Shown piece after piece: positions 1 to 11,171 of a stretch of 64,000 nucleotides of DNA. This DNA is from Crotalaria pallida (Eukaryota > Streptophyta > Magnoliopsida > Fabales > Fabaceae): positions 26,492,001 through 26,556,000 of the forward strand of contig CM075655.1 in NCBI GenBank assembly GCA_037953625.1, written 5' to 3'. The notes below the pieces were generated by a model. That model was not told the origin of the DNA. It saw nothing but the letters and a program-made list of their open reading frames with translations, and ran no database searches. The position numbers and the translations under genes were made by a program. Each line of letters starts with the position of its first letter. The first letter of the stretch is position 1.

Positions 1-257
1 TAACGTGGTGGGGACTGGGTCTAATACTGTGGTAAGTTCTGCACTCGAGACTAGAATTGTACTGTCGCCCCCTCGATGCAAATCTAGAACAGTGAGAGGG
101 ACTAGAACGGGGCATTTGTGTTTGCCGCCGAGGGCGTGCATTGATTATATGATTGAATTTGAGGATGTGATCCTCCTGGTCTGGGACCATTTATGTGTTG
201 TGACAGCTGTCGTGCCCGCGTGGTAAAGGTCCTGTACTCCTGTTTGCTTCCGACTAT
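1..257. repeat. Left part of an old LTR or retroelement fragment split by the Copia insertion
   Basis: This moderately GC-rich, non-coding stretch ends at the left boundary of the Copia element. Its last five bases (ACTAT, 253-257) nearly match ACTAG right after the Copia element, which I read as an imperfect target duplication. It should therefore be continuous with 10329-11171, which ends like a Gypsy LTR. A 73-codon open frame here has no recognisable family and I do not call it a gene. Confidence 0.45.
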
Positions 258-1637
258 TGTTGGAAAACAAGTGGGTAGTATTATTCCCTAGAGGGGGGGT
301 GAATAGGCGAAGAATACTAACTTCACCAATAAAAAAAATTAGCCAAAATTACTCACTTAATATGGTCTTGTTTCGGTTTATCAGAGTTAAAATTAATTTT
401 TGCTTATGCTTAAATATAACAAAAATTAAGTGCGGAAATGTAAAGAGTTATGAAAGAATAGCCAACACAGGATTTTATCCTGGTTCACATTAGTGTGTTA
501 ACGAACACTAATGCTAATCCAGTCCTCCCTCTCTGAATTGGGAGATTTGCTTCACTATGATCAAGAAATCGTTAGTACAAGTAGTTTAAGAGAAAACCTT
601 CCCCTTAGACTTTACCCTCCAAAGAACCTCTTTGGAACTTGTATCCCCTAACCGAATCCTTGCCCAATCACAGTGAGTCCGTGTGTTGAAAGAACCTCTT
701 TCACTTCCTTGAAACCTTCAAGTTAAGCGTGATGAAAACCTTTCACCAACTTGCGGAATTTGAGCAATCGTTGTTGTTGTAGTCACTTGCACCCTTGTGT
801 GCGATTAACAACTCAAATATGTACAATGTCTATGAACACTAATTCAGTAATCTAAAGTGAAGAGAATGAATGATAAGTGTTTATCAAAGTGGGTTTATGA
901 AAGTGAAAAGAGAAAACACTTGAATGTTCTTCCTTTATATGTTAAAAGTAGAAGAAATCATGAAGAACTTGTGAAATTTCAATGGCTTTTGTTTTTCCAA
1001 TAAGTACAGAGAGTTTCAGAGTTGTAAGAACGTGTTCTGATGTTTTGAAATCGTTTGGAACATATATATATCAGTTAGGACAGGAAACAGCTATGTTTAT
1101 GACAGTTTTAACTGTATGTATCCGGATACTTTTGAAAGTATTCGGATACATCGTGTTTGATTTCAAAAATATAACTGTTGTTTTAAAGAAGTATCCAGAT
1201 ACTTTTGGATGTATCCGGATACATTTGATCAGATACACTTTTTCATTCATTTTTTTTTAATTTGAAAATACTTTCTTGACTTCAAAAACATTATAAAAAA
1301 AATATTTCCTTAATAATTTTTATTTTTATTTTTGAAAATCACTTTCTTTTCATTTTCTTTTTTGAAAACCACTTTCTTTTATTTTACTTTTTTTTTTGAA
1401 AATCACCCACTTTTGATTTAACTTAGCATGCATACTATTTTTCTTTAGATTATGATTTAGCTTCATTCTAACTTAGACTTAACCATTAAGCACCTAAGGA
1501 ACTCTAAGAAAATTAAATTAACATTACAAGTTTATAAGAATTCCTTTTTGACTAACTTGAGTCTAAGCTTCAATGTCGTGGACTTTGCTTTTTGGAATCA
1601 TCAAAATCTCTTGGGCATTTGCTTCACATGCTTCACA
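258..1637 (-). repeat. 3' LTR of Copia element K
   Basis: This 1380-bp LTR is nearly identical to 8949-10328. On the plus strand it starts TGTTGGAAAAC and ends GCTTCACA. In sense orientation (minus), two pairs of GTATCCGGATAC-type palindromes (1118-1222) lie just upstream of a TATA-like ATATATAT run near 1063-1075. The LTR is AT-rich, with T runs near 1250-1400. Confidence 0.92.
1118..1222. promoter_or_regulatory. Two palindrome pairs (GTATCCGGATAC type) in the Copia 3' LTR
   Basis: Four 12-bp units start at 1118, 1138, 1191 and 1211, so the starts within each pair are exactly 20 bp apart. Two units are perfect palindromes and two have one change. Each pair can also be read as an inverted repeat with a 12-bp stem and 8-nt loop. 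In sense orientation they sit about 45 bp upstream of a TATA-like run. A promoter or enhancer role is inferred from position. Confidence 0.6.
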
Positions 1638-1638
1638 A

Positions 1639-1835
1639 TCTCCCCCTTTTTGATGATGACAAACTTTGTTGATTTATGTGCTCCCCCTTAGTATAGGCAT
1701 TAAATATTATGAAGTGGAAAATCAACCTACAAAAGTCAACAACATACCTTCTCCCCCTTTTGGCATTATCAAAATAATAGATAACAATAAAATTAAGCCA
1801 AAAAGAAGAATAGAAAATAGACTCCCCCTGAATAT
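1639..1835 (-). other. Repeated polypurine tracts next to the Copia 3' LTR
   Basis: Directly inside the 3' LTR the plus strand reads TCTCCCCCTTTTT (polypurine in sense). Similar CTCCCCCTT blocks recur near 1680, 1752 and 1822. The one touching the LTR is the expected plus-strand priming site, and the others look like degenerate copies. Confidence 0.7.
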
Positions 1836-2008
1836 AATCACAGATCACAGAACATAACCAGTACATAACCAGAAGATAGTCATTGCAGAACATGATCAGA
1901 ATCAAACATAGCTAAGAAATGAGTTCAGAACAATGTTTACAAAACATGCTAAAACCAAATTAACAAAACATGCTAAAACGACTAAGTCTAAACGCAATTA
2001 AAGATCTC

Positions 2009-3469
2009 CTAATCATCAGATGATGGAGGCGGCGGAGGCAAATCACCCATGGTACGAATCAGAAAATCAAGGCGATCGAAGTTGGCAGTCATGCGATTGT
2101 CTAAAGCAGTGAATTGATCGATGACATATGTGCGCAAGTCAGCCATTTGAGATTGATGTGTAGCTTGCATGTTATCCATGTGAGCAAGCTGTGATAGGCG
2201 AAGAGACTCGAACTGAGAGTCCATGTGAGCCATAAGCACAGACGGATCGAATCCAACTGATGCACCCGTAGCAGAACCTGATCCACCACCTTCTTCATGC
2301 ATAGATGGACCAAAGGGAGGTTGAAAGGGAGCTTGTGCTTGAGGCTAATCACCACCACCATCATCATCACCATCACCATCACCAGCATCATCACCAGCAC
2401 GACCCGGAGGCACATTCTCCAAAGGTATAGCATTGAGTTCCCTAGCCTCATCACGCAGCAACCATTTCTCCTGCGTAAGCACTTGATACCTCCAAATACC
2501 AGCACTATGAAGCACATTTTCACCCATACAATTGTGAGAGGCATCCAGTTCAACAAACTCCTCATTATGAAAATGCGGAACTTTTTTGAAATTGAGTAAA
2601 TGCTGAATAAACATAGCATAAGGCAATTGATAACTAGCCTGAGTACCAATAACACCCTTCATGCAATCCAGAATGATTCGAACCCAATTCACTTGAAGGC
2701 CCTGCTTGATGCAGTACATCAATTTCAAATCACTTCCTAAAGCTATGGCATTATTACCAGTAGAGCGAGGCTTCAGGCAGTATGTAATGACATAAAGCAG
2801 GAGGCGGTCTTCAGTCTTCATTTTACCAACTTGCTTTTTGGGTCCCAACCAACCAAGAGGATTCCTTAAAGTTTCTGTATACACTTGAACAGGATTGCAG
2901 CGTTTAAAAGCACTATTACTATCATCCTTAGATACACCCGTAGCAACTAAACCAACTAATTCCATAAAATCTGCTTCAGTGATAACTCTATGATTATCTC
3001 TAACCAATGTTTGCAGACTATCATCTCTAAAAATCAGATTAGCATAAAATTCCTTAATCATGCGAGGGTAATATTTACATTTCAATTCCAAGAACCTGCG
3101 AATACCTTGTATCTCCAATTGATTGTGAAAATTAAAGCGTGCTTGAGTAAGCCAATCGAAGTTCAGCCACCTCACAATCTGGATTCGACGTCCCTCATAG
3201 CTTTGCACACGATTGTTGCGATCAAAAGCGTTGAAATGTGGATCTCCAGCAAATGGGTCATGATTTCCACGAGGCGGTGATACGCGGGCACGTGGTCCAG
3301 TGTACTTAATACGCTTGCCACGACCGGGAGTGCCTCTGTCACCCATGAATGTGATGAACAACACGTTTTTGTAGAGAAAAACCGTGAGTAGAGAGACTAG
3401 GAGTGAAAGCCGTGAGGAGAGAGAGAAAACTCGTGGGAAGAAAAGCGAGTTTTTAGAGAGAAAAAACAA
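2009..3469 (-). pseudogene. Extra 3' ORF of the Copia element, split by one in-frame UAG
   Basis: This frame lies between pol and the 3' LTR, where SIRE-type elements carry an envelope-like or other additional ORF. The upstream part (3469-2345) ends at a single TAG (2345-2347) inside an Asp/Gly-rich stretch. The same frame then continues through a Pro/Gln-rich linker and a helical segment to 2009, ending in poly-Pro and SSDD. The likely start is the ATG at 3346 (protein begins MGDRGTPGRGKR). A start at 3469 would add about 41 hydrophobic residues, but that stretch may be leader. The core resembles the domain annotated in legume genomes as 'putative plant transposon protein'. I see no convincing internal transmembrane segment, so 'envelope' would be positional only. 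Suppression of the TAG would give about 445 residues from 3346. Confidence 0.6.
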
Positions 3470-3609
3470 GATTTTTGAGAAGAGGAGTGTTGGAAATAAG
3501 TGAAATCATCAAGAAATTGAGTTAATTTGAGAGAAAAATGATGGATTTTGAAGATTGAAAGTCTAGGTTTAGAAAGGGGGAAGAACGGCGCAAGGAAGAA
3601 GATGAAGTG

Positions 3610-3770
3610 TATGTGGATACTTTTTATGTATCTTCCTTCTTATGGGTCTGCTGAACACGGGGTATCCGGATACATCCTCTAGTATCCGGATACTTTTATG
3701 TATCTGATTGGTTTTGGCCAGCTTAACACGCGGTATCCGGATACTTTTAAATGTATCCGGATATTTTTCT
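3610..3770 (-). promoter_or_regulatory. Palindrome pairs plus TATA-like site upstream of the extra ORF
   Basis: Palindromes of the LTR type (GTATCCGGATAC) start at 3662 and 3682, and at 3733 and 3753, again exactly 20 bp apart in each pair. They lie between pol and the extra ORF. In sense orientation they are followed by a CATAAAAAG run near 3620-3630, roughly the distance seen between the LTR pairs and the LTR TATA. This looks like a second copy of the LTR promoter module driving the downstream ORF. That role is inferred. Confidence 0.45.
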
Positions 3771-3955
3771 CAGTTTTTGACCAAAAAGACTAAAAACTTA
3801 AAACAAACAATTCTAACACAAATAAGCAACCATCCTAACATCATTTGAACATGAAACATGAAATTTAACACATGAATATACTTGGCACACTCAAATAAGG
3901 CATAAATTTTTAACAAAAATAGAAGATTTCTAGTACTAAAATCCAACAAAAACAA

Positions 3956-6256
3956 TTAATCAATACTTGTTTCATCAAGAATGCCCAATTCTCTTCTAAT
4001 AAAATAAAAAGAGTCTCTTGGCAAAGGTTTCGTAAAAATGTCAGCCAATTGTTTTGTTGTTTCTACAAACTCCATAACACAATCTCCTTTTAAAACGTGA
4101 TCTCTTAAGAAATGATGCCTTATTTCTATGTGCTTTGTACGGGAATGCATAACCGGATTCTTAGAGAGATTAATGGCACTTGTGTTGTCACAACGAATAG
4201 GGATGTGATCTAATATCAACCCATAATCAACTAATTGTTGTTTTAGCCATAAAATCTGGGCAGAACAGCTACCAGCAGCAATGTATTCAGCTTCAGCCGT
4301 TGACAATGCAACACAAGCTTGTTTCTTGGAGGCCCAAGCAACAAGGGAACTACCTAGGAAGTGACATGTTCCACTAGTGCTTTTCCTATCTAATTTACTG
4401 CCAGCAAAATCAGAGTCTGAATAACCAATTAAGTTTAGATTTGCACCCCTTGGATAAAATAAACCCAAATTCATGGTTCCTTTCAGATATTTCATTATTC
4501 TTTTAACACTAGTTAGATGTGATTCTTTAGGATTTGATTGATATCTAGCACATACACATACACTATACATTATGTCAGGCCTAGATGCAGTCAAATATAA
4601 CAAACTACCAATCATTCCTCTAAAACGAGTTACCTCAACCGATGGTCCTTTTTCATCCTTGTCTAGATAGCACGTGGTTGACATTGGAGTTGAACTCGGT
4701 TTGCAATTGTCCATTCCAAATTTTTGGAGAAGCTCCTTGCAGTACTTGCTTTGATGAATGAAGATGCCATCGTCAACTTGTTTGATTTGTAATCCAAGGA
4801 AGAATGTTAGTTCTCCCATCATTGACATCTCAAATTCACTCTGCATCAAGTCAGAAAAATTCTTGCAAAGATTCTCATTAGTAGCACCAAAAATTATATC
4901 ATCAACATAAATTTGGACTAAAAGAATGTCTTTGCCACTTTGTTCAATAAAGAGTGTTGTGTCTACATTTCCTCTTTTAAAACCCTTTTCTAATAGAAAA
5001 TTACTCAATCGATCATACCAAGCTCTAGGAGCTTGCTTAAGACCATAAAGAGCTTTATTTAATTTAAAAACGTAATTCGGGTATTCGAAATCTTCAAATC
5101 CTGGAGGTTGAGACACATACACTTCTTCTTGAATAAAGCCATTTAAGAATGCACTCTTTACGTCCATTTGGTACAACTTAAATCCAACTATTGATGCAAA
5201 AGCAAGTAGTAATCTAATGGCCTCAAGTCTAGCAACAGGAGCATAGGTCTCATCATAATCGATGCCCTCTTCCTGATTGTTGCCTTGGGCGACCAATCTA
5301 GCTTTGTTTCTAGTTATTATACCTAATTCATCCAATTTGTTCCTATAAACCCATTTAGTACCTATTATTGTATGATCATATGGCTTTGGCACAAGTGTCC
5401 AAACATTATTTCTTTTAAATTGATTTAATTCCTCTTGCATAGCCATTATCCAATGTTCATCCAACAAAGCATCATTAATGGTTTTAGGTTCTAATTGTGA
5501 AACAAATGCAATAAAATGACAATAATTACGCAAGGAACCTCGGGTTACCACTCCCTTGGTTATCTCACCCAATACATTTTCTAGAGGATGATCCTTCTTG
5601 ATTTTCCATGCTAAAGGTAAGTCAGTGATAACATCTTCAGACTGAATTAGTTCTTTCTCTTTTTCTTGTTTCTCCTCAATTGTTTGTTTGTCCCTATTGT
5701 CTTCTTTTGATGTACTCTGTGTCTTGTCTTCACCATACTTGTCATATAGGTGTTCGAACGAACCTGTACTATCATTAATAGAAAAATTCTCTCCTTTCGG
5801 AGACTCGTCAAATACAACATGTATAGATTCTTCCATAGTCATAGTTCGTCTATTGTAAACACGATAAGCCTTGCTATGTAAAGAATATCCCAAAAATATA
5901 CCTTCATCAGATTTCGGATCAAATTTTCCCAAATATTGTTTTCCATTATTTAAAATAAAGCATTTGCATCCGAAGACACGAAAGTGTGATATATTTGGTT
6001 TTCGGCCTTTTAGAAGTTCATAAGGAGTTTTCAAAAGTATAGGCCTAATTAAAACTCTATTAATTACATAGCATGCAGTATTAACAGCATCAGCCCAAAA
6101 ATAATGTGGTACTTGACTTTCATTCATCATTGTTCTAGCTAACTCTTCAAGTACTCTATTTTTCCGTTCTACAACTCCATTTTGTTCAGGAGTTCTAGGT
6201 GCAGAAAATTGATGTTCAATTCCATTCTTGTTACAAAATCTATCAAATTTGTCGTT
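3956..6256 (-). pseudogene. Copia pol, second part: integrase end, reverse transcriptase, RNase H
   Basis: The frame reopens after a TAA at 6257-6259 and runs to the natural stop at 3956. The integrase catalytic Glu is present in NGVVERKNR (near 6170). From the ATG at 6130 (724 residues), the RVT_2 domain covers roughly residues 240-485 with YVDD at 408-411. RNase H follows at about 565-705, with YSDSDFAG, STAEAEY and CDNTSA carrying the acidic residues. It ends in the usual KHIEIRHHFLRD and DIFTKPL motifs. RT and RNase H look intact; the defect is upstream. The frame is the same as the protease-integrase part (6257-7069), so only the TAA separates them. Confidence 0.92.
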
Positions 6257-7069
6257 TTAAAATTCACCACCATGATTGCTACGAATAATAACAATCTTAT
6301 TATTTAATTGATTTTGAATTTGTTTGGCAAATCTTTTAAAAGACTTATAAGTATCACTTTTTCTTGGAAGAAACAAAGTCCATGTAAATCGAGAAAAATC
6401 ATCTACAATCACGAAAGCATAGTAATTACCTCCGAAACTCATAACTTGTGAGGGTCCGAATAGATCCATATGGAGTAACTCCAATGGTCTAGTTGCAGAC
6501 ACCACTTTCTTTGATTTAAAATTTGATTTTGTTTGTTTGCATTTCTTACAAGGAACGCAAACTCCTTCAATAGAAAAGTTGAGATTCGGTAGGCCAATTA
6601 CTAACTTTTTCAATTGATTTACATTGACGTGTGCAATCTTCCTATGCCATAGCCAAACTTCATCCTCTTTACTAATAAAACATTTTGAAACTAAAGAGGT
6701 GATGTCATTCAAATCAACTAAATAAGTGTTATGCATTCGATTACCGACAAATTTAATAGATTCGTCTACATCACTTTTTATGATACAATGAGTTGAAGTA
6801 AAAATAACGTGATTACCCTTATCGCATAATTGACTAATACTCAAGAGGTTGTGCTCTAGGCCTTGAACCAAAAGAACATTGTCAATAATTATGTTAGAGG
6901 CATTACCTATTTTACCTTCACCCATTATTTTACCTCGATTGTTATCACCATATGTGACGTAGCCTTTTTCTGATGCAGTTAAGCTCAAGAACTTCCTCTT
7001 ATCTCCTGTCATGTGTCTCGAACATCCACTGTCCAAATACCAACGATCTTCCATTGTTCTAAGACACAC
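6257..7069 (-). pseudogene. Copia pol, first part: protease and integrase N-terminal part
   Basis: Across 270 residues, the aspartic protease motif DSGCSRHMTG starts at residue 13. The GAG-pre-integrase zinc-binding motif uses His142, His147, Cys174 and Cys177. The integrase core starts at HMDLFGP (Asp202). The second catalytic position, normally Asp in RSDHGGEF, is Asn265 here (SNHGGEF), which should abolish strand transfer. Five residues later a TAA ends the frame. The change fits G to A, and the stop may come from CAA or GAA. This frame is shifted relative to gag. Confidence 0.9.
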
Positions 7070-7085
7070 CTACAAGATAAAGAGA

Positions 7086-8876
7086 TTACTTGCATTTTTT
7101 AGGTACCCAAGTGGTCTTGGGTCCTGACTGGTTAGCATTTAGATCAAATCCTTTCTTAATCCATACAAATGAACCATTAGGAATACCTTTGAGTTTAATA
7201 TTACATGTATTTGGAGTATGCCCAAAAATTCCGCAATAATGACAAGTTGGCTTTTTAGAGTAATTAACATTTGAAAACGATACCAACTTTCTATATTTGC
7301 AGTTTTTGGGTTTTTGATATCCCAAACCAGTTTTATTTGTATTTTCTCTTTGATTAGCAATTAAGTTGTTTAGTTGCATATCACCTTTAGTGAAGCTTGC
7401 AAGCTTAGTTTTCAAATTGTGCACTTCTTTTTCAAAATGCTTGCAACTTTCACATTCGGCAATGAAATTTGCTTTTAGTTCACAATCATAGGAAGCATTA
7501 GAATAAATGAGATCCAGAGTTTCATTTTGGAGTTGAAGTTCATCAATAAATTTTTGCATTTCTAAAATTTTAGCTTCATGCTCCATAATGATTCTCTGTC
7601 TTTCAATATTGATTTTAGCTAGCTTTTTAAGTTCCTTATGCATTTCAACATAAGCTTCATAAAGCGAATTATAAGAGGTGTCTTCAGATTCAGAATCAGA
7701 ATTAGAATATGTTACCAATTTAGAGCTTCTTGGCTCAGATGATTCTCCACTTGATGAAGCTTCTTCATCAAATTTTCCCATTAAGCACAGGTTAGCCAAT
7801 TCTTCCTCATCTGAAGAGCTAGCATTCTACTTCTCTGAGTCTTCAGGCAAATCCCATACAACATAAGCCCTCTTGGATTTGAATCCTTTGCTATCCTTTT
7901 TGTCATTTTCCTTTTTCTTGAGATATTGAGCGCATTCAATCCTTATATGACCCATGTTACCACACTCATGACATTTTATCTTTTCCTTTGGAGTCTTTCG
8001 AGAAGATGCTTCATTTTGATTTCTTTGTTGTCTATTTAATGCATTTCTTCTCTTCAGGAAATTGCTGAACTTTTTTACCAAAAGCCCCATGGTCTCATCA
8101 TCAATGTCTGAATCTGAATTTTCATCTTGGGGCAACTCTTCAAGACTTTTTAGCATCTTTGTTGTAGTAGTCTTTAGAGATATCCCCTTTTTGCGCTTGT
8201 CTGACTCTTCATGCATGTTTAGTCTTCCCAATTCCATTTCGTGCTCTTGTAGTTTTCCAAAGAGAGTAGCAAGATCCATATCACTTAGGTCCTATGACTC
8301 CATAATTGCAGTCACCTTTGGTTGCCACTGTCTGTCTAAACATCTTAAGACTTTGTTAGTAAGTTCACCATCAAGAAAAGTCTTTCCAAGAGCTAGTAAA
8401 TGATTTATTATGTGTGTAAAATGCTTTTGCATATTTGAGATGGATTCATCAGAAAGCATTCTAAATAGTTCATACTCATGCATGAGGGCGTTTAGTCAAG
8501 CCCTTTTGACTTCACTAGTACCTTCATGGGTCACTTGTAAAGTATCACACATCTGTTTGGCACTAGTACATTGAGAGACCCTAAAGAATTCGTCATATGA
8601 GAGAGCAGATGTAATGATATTTTTTCCTTTTAAATCATAACTTACTTTTTTCTTATCATCATCATTCCAACTCCCCTTGGGCTTATCAAGAACAGAATCA
8701 TTAACTTTATGTTTTGGTACAAAAGGGCCATTTTCTATAGCATTCCAAATTTCTACATCTATTGCTTCAATGAAGATTTTCATCCTAACCTTCCAATAGG
8801 TGTAACCTTTGCCCGAAAACATAGGGGGGCGATTAATGGAAGAACCTTCACCACAAAGGGGATTACTAGAACCCAT
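7086..8876 (-). pseudogene. Copia gag with three in-frame stops
   Basis: Gag starts at the ATG at 8876, about 60 bp after the PBS. One frame runs to 7086 but is cut at 8496-8498 (TGA), 8292-8294 (TAG) and 7827-7829 (TAG). Reading through, it contains the Copia gag core (MLSDESISNM region), a CCHC knuckle CHECGNMGHIRIEC, an acidic Ser-rich stretch, a coiled-coil-like segment, and a second knuckle CHYCGIFGHTPNTC. The two upstream stops fit CGA to TGA and CAG to TAG, and the third fits TGG to TAG. All are C-to-T or G-to-A transitions typical of methylated-cytosine decay. The pol frame follows in a different register. Confidence 0.88.
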
Positions 8877-8934
8877 TGTTTACCAAACTAAGGATCGTAC
8901 GGAAAAGCAGTTATGCTCGATCGTTTCCGACCGA

Positions 8935-8946
8935 GCTCTGATACCA
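8935..8946 (-). other. Primer binding site (initiator Met tRNA)
   Basis: In sense orientation TGGTATCAGAGC lies two bases inside the 5' LTR. This is the standard initiator-methionine tRNA complement used by Copia elements, and it fixes the element's direction as minus. Confidence 0.93.
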
Positions 8947-8948
8947 CT

Positions 8949-10328
8949 TGTTGGAAAACAAGTGGGTAGTATTATTCCCTAGAGGGGGGTGAATAGGCGA
9001 AGAATACTAACTTCACCAATAAAAAAAAATTAGCCAAAATTACTCACTTAATATGGTCTTGTTTCGGTTTATCAGAGTTAAAATTAATTTTTGCTTATGC
9101 TTAAATATAACAAAAATTAAGTGCGGAAATGTAAAGAGTTATGAAAGAATAGCCAACACAGGATTTTATCCTGGTTCACATTAGTGTGTTAACGAACACT
9201 AATGCTAATCCAGTCCTCCCTCTCTGAATTGGGAGATTTGCTTCACTATGATCAAGAAATCGTTAGTACAAGTAGTTTAAGAGAAAACCTTCCCCTTAGA
9301 CTTTACCCTCCAAAGAACCTCTTTGGAACTTGTATCCCCTAACCGAATCCTTGCCCAATCACAGTGAGTCCGTGTGTTGAAAGAACCTCTTTCACTTCCT
9401 TGAAACCTTCAAGTTAAGCGTGATGAAAACCTTTCACCAACTTGCGGAATTTGAGCAATCGTTGTTGTTGTAGTCACTTGCACCCTTGTGTGCGATTAAC
9501 AACTCAAATATGTACAATGTCTATGAACACTAATTCAGTAATCTAAAGTGAAGAGAATGAATGATAAGTGTTTATCAAAGTGGGTTTATGAAAGTGAAAA
9601 GAGCAAACACTTGAATGTTCTTCCTTTATATGTTAAAAGTAGAAGAAATCATGAAGAACTTGTGAAATTTCAATGGCTTTTGTTTTTCCAGTAATTACAG
9701 AGAGTTTCAGAGTTGTAAGAACGTGTTCTGATGTTTTGAAATCGTTTGGAACATATATATATTAGTTAGGACAGCAAACGGCTATGTTTATGACAGTTTT
9801 AACTGTATGTATCCAGATACTTTTGAAAGTATTCGGATACATCGTGTTTGATTTCAAAAATATAACTGTTGTTTTAAAGAAGTATCCGGATACTTTTGGA
9901 TGTATCCAGATACATTTGATCAGATACACTTTTTCATTCATTTTTTTTTTAATTTGAAAATACTTTCTTGACTTCAAAAACATTATAAAAAAAATATTTC
10001 CTTAATAATTTTTATTTTTATTTTTGAAAATCACTTTCTTTTCATTTTCTTTTTTGAAAACCACTTTCTTTTATTTATTTTTTTTTTTGAAAATCACGCA
10101 CTTTTGATTTAACTTAGCATGCATACTATTTTTCTTTAGATTATGATTTAGCTTCATTCTAACTTAGACTTAACCATTAAGCACCTAAGGAACTCTAAGA
10201 AAATTAAATTAACATTACAAGTTTATAAGAATTCCTTTTTGACTAACTTGAGTCTAAGCTTCAATGTTGTGGACTTTGCTTTTTGGAATCATCAAAATCT
10301 CTTGGGCATTTGCTTCACATGCTTCACA
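8949..10328 (-). repeat. 5' LTR of Copia element K
   Basis: This 1380-bp LTR is nearly identical to 258-1637. Palindrome units start at 9809, 9829, 9882 and 9902, giving the same 20-bp pair spacing. Several differences between the two LTRs fall inside these palindromes (CCGGA versus CCAGA). Confidence 0.92.
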
Positions 10329-11171
10329 ACTAGGTGTGGATGGATGACCGAGGAGATGTAGACGTGAGAGCCGTTTTCCTCAATGATGGTTCCCCAAGTC
10401 ATTGAGTGAACTGTGATGATAAGACTTAATAACTTAAAGATTGAAAAGAAAAGTTCAATGATGAAGCATTGAGTATAGAATGATTCTTGAGAAGGGATGA
10501 TAAGATGATGATTACTTGATGATGATAATGACTATGTTGTTGTTATGAGTTGTTTGTTATTTATTGTTTTATCTTAATATGTGCCTATTGTAAACCCACA
10601 TAGTCGACATTACATGTTTTGGGTAGCTCACTCTCTCCTATATGTCTGTTTGGTATCGGGAAAATTTGGTATGGTTCTTAGATGAAGAACGCACGAGAGG
10701 CTGCCCCGGAAAGTATTTCTAAAGAGGCTAATGAGGATGATTCCACAGACGACCAGAGGATCTGACGTACCGAGGATCAGAGTAGCGCTGCGAAAGCGTT
10801 AGTACAGATGACTAGAAATTAGGTAATTCCCTTTCAGAGTTTTGTAAATCCATTGCAAGTTATTTGAGATCCTGGCTCTATCATATTGTAACCCCAACTA
10901 AAGTTATTTTAGTACTAATGTTTTGAAGGAGCAAACGGGTCGTGTTTTAAACAATGTTTTTGAAAAACGAGTTTCAAGGTGCGATGTCTTGTGACATCTC
11001 GGTTTGGAACTTGAAAGTTTTATGCAATGTGAGAACACGAGTTTTAAATTGTAACTGTGTTTTGAAGATATACATGTTCTCATCTTGCATAACACTACAA
11101 AAAAAAATAAATTGGCCCAAATTTTCACTATAAACCGTTGTAGTTTCAAGTTGCCAAATCGGGGTGTTACA
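10329..11171 (+). repeat. Right part of the LTR split by Copia; ends GGGGTGTTACA
   Basis: This is non-coding sequence continuing the element broken at 257. The end GGGGTGTTACA is typical of a plant Gypsy LTR 3' terminus. The LTR start lies outside the window, so family and length cannot be given. No PBS follows it directly. Confidence 0.5.

Larger units (their letters stand above)
258..10328 (-). mobile_element. Ty1/Copia LTR retrotransposon, SIRE/Maximus-like, with extra 3' ORF (element K)
   Basis: The element has two LTRs of about 1.38 kb (258-1637 and 8949-10328) with TG...CA ends, an initiator-Met-type PBS next to the right LTR, and polypurine tracts next to the left LTR. On the minus strand it reads gag, protease, integrase, reverse transcriptase, RNase H, then a separate ORF. 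The Copia order (integrase before RT) is clear. The extra ORF after pol and the long LTRs fit the SIRE/Maximus lineage. The LTRs differ by roughly a dozen substitutions and a few indels by eye (about 1%), so the insertion is fairly young. The coding region carries at least four in-frame stops, a frame change and a lost integrase catalytic residue, so this copy is not autonomous. Flanks ACTAT/ACTAG are an imperfect target duplication. Confidence 0.93.

Noticed and set aside
1..226. 73-codon open frame at the left edge
   Set aside because: No family resemblance, and it lies in a fragment that continues as non-coding LTR sequence after the Copia element.
2345..2400. CAT/CAC repeat as a microsatellite only
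   Set aside because: It is the antisense of an Asp/Gly-rich coding stretch at the end of the first part of the extra Copia ORF.
3347..3469. Hydrophobic N-terminal extension of the extra Copia ORF as a signal peptide
   Set aside because: It precedes a better start (ATG at 3346) and is rich in GAGAG-type leader repeats; the hydrophobicity is probably accidental.
11093..11110. CACTACAAAAAAAA resembling a CACTA transposon terminus
   Set aside because: No matching inverted end, no 3-bp target duplication and no transposase sequence nearby; it lies inside an LTR tail.
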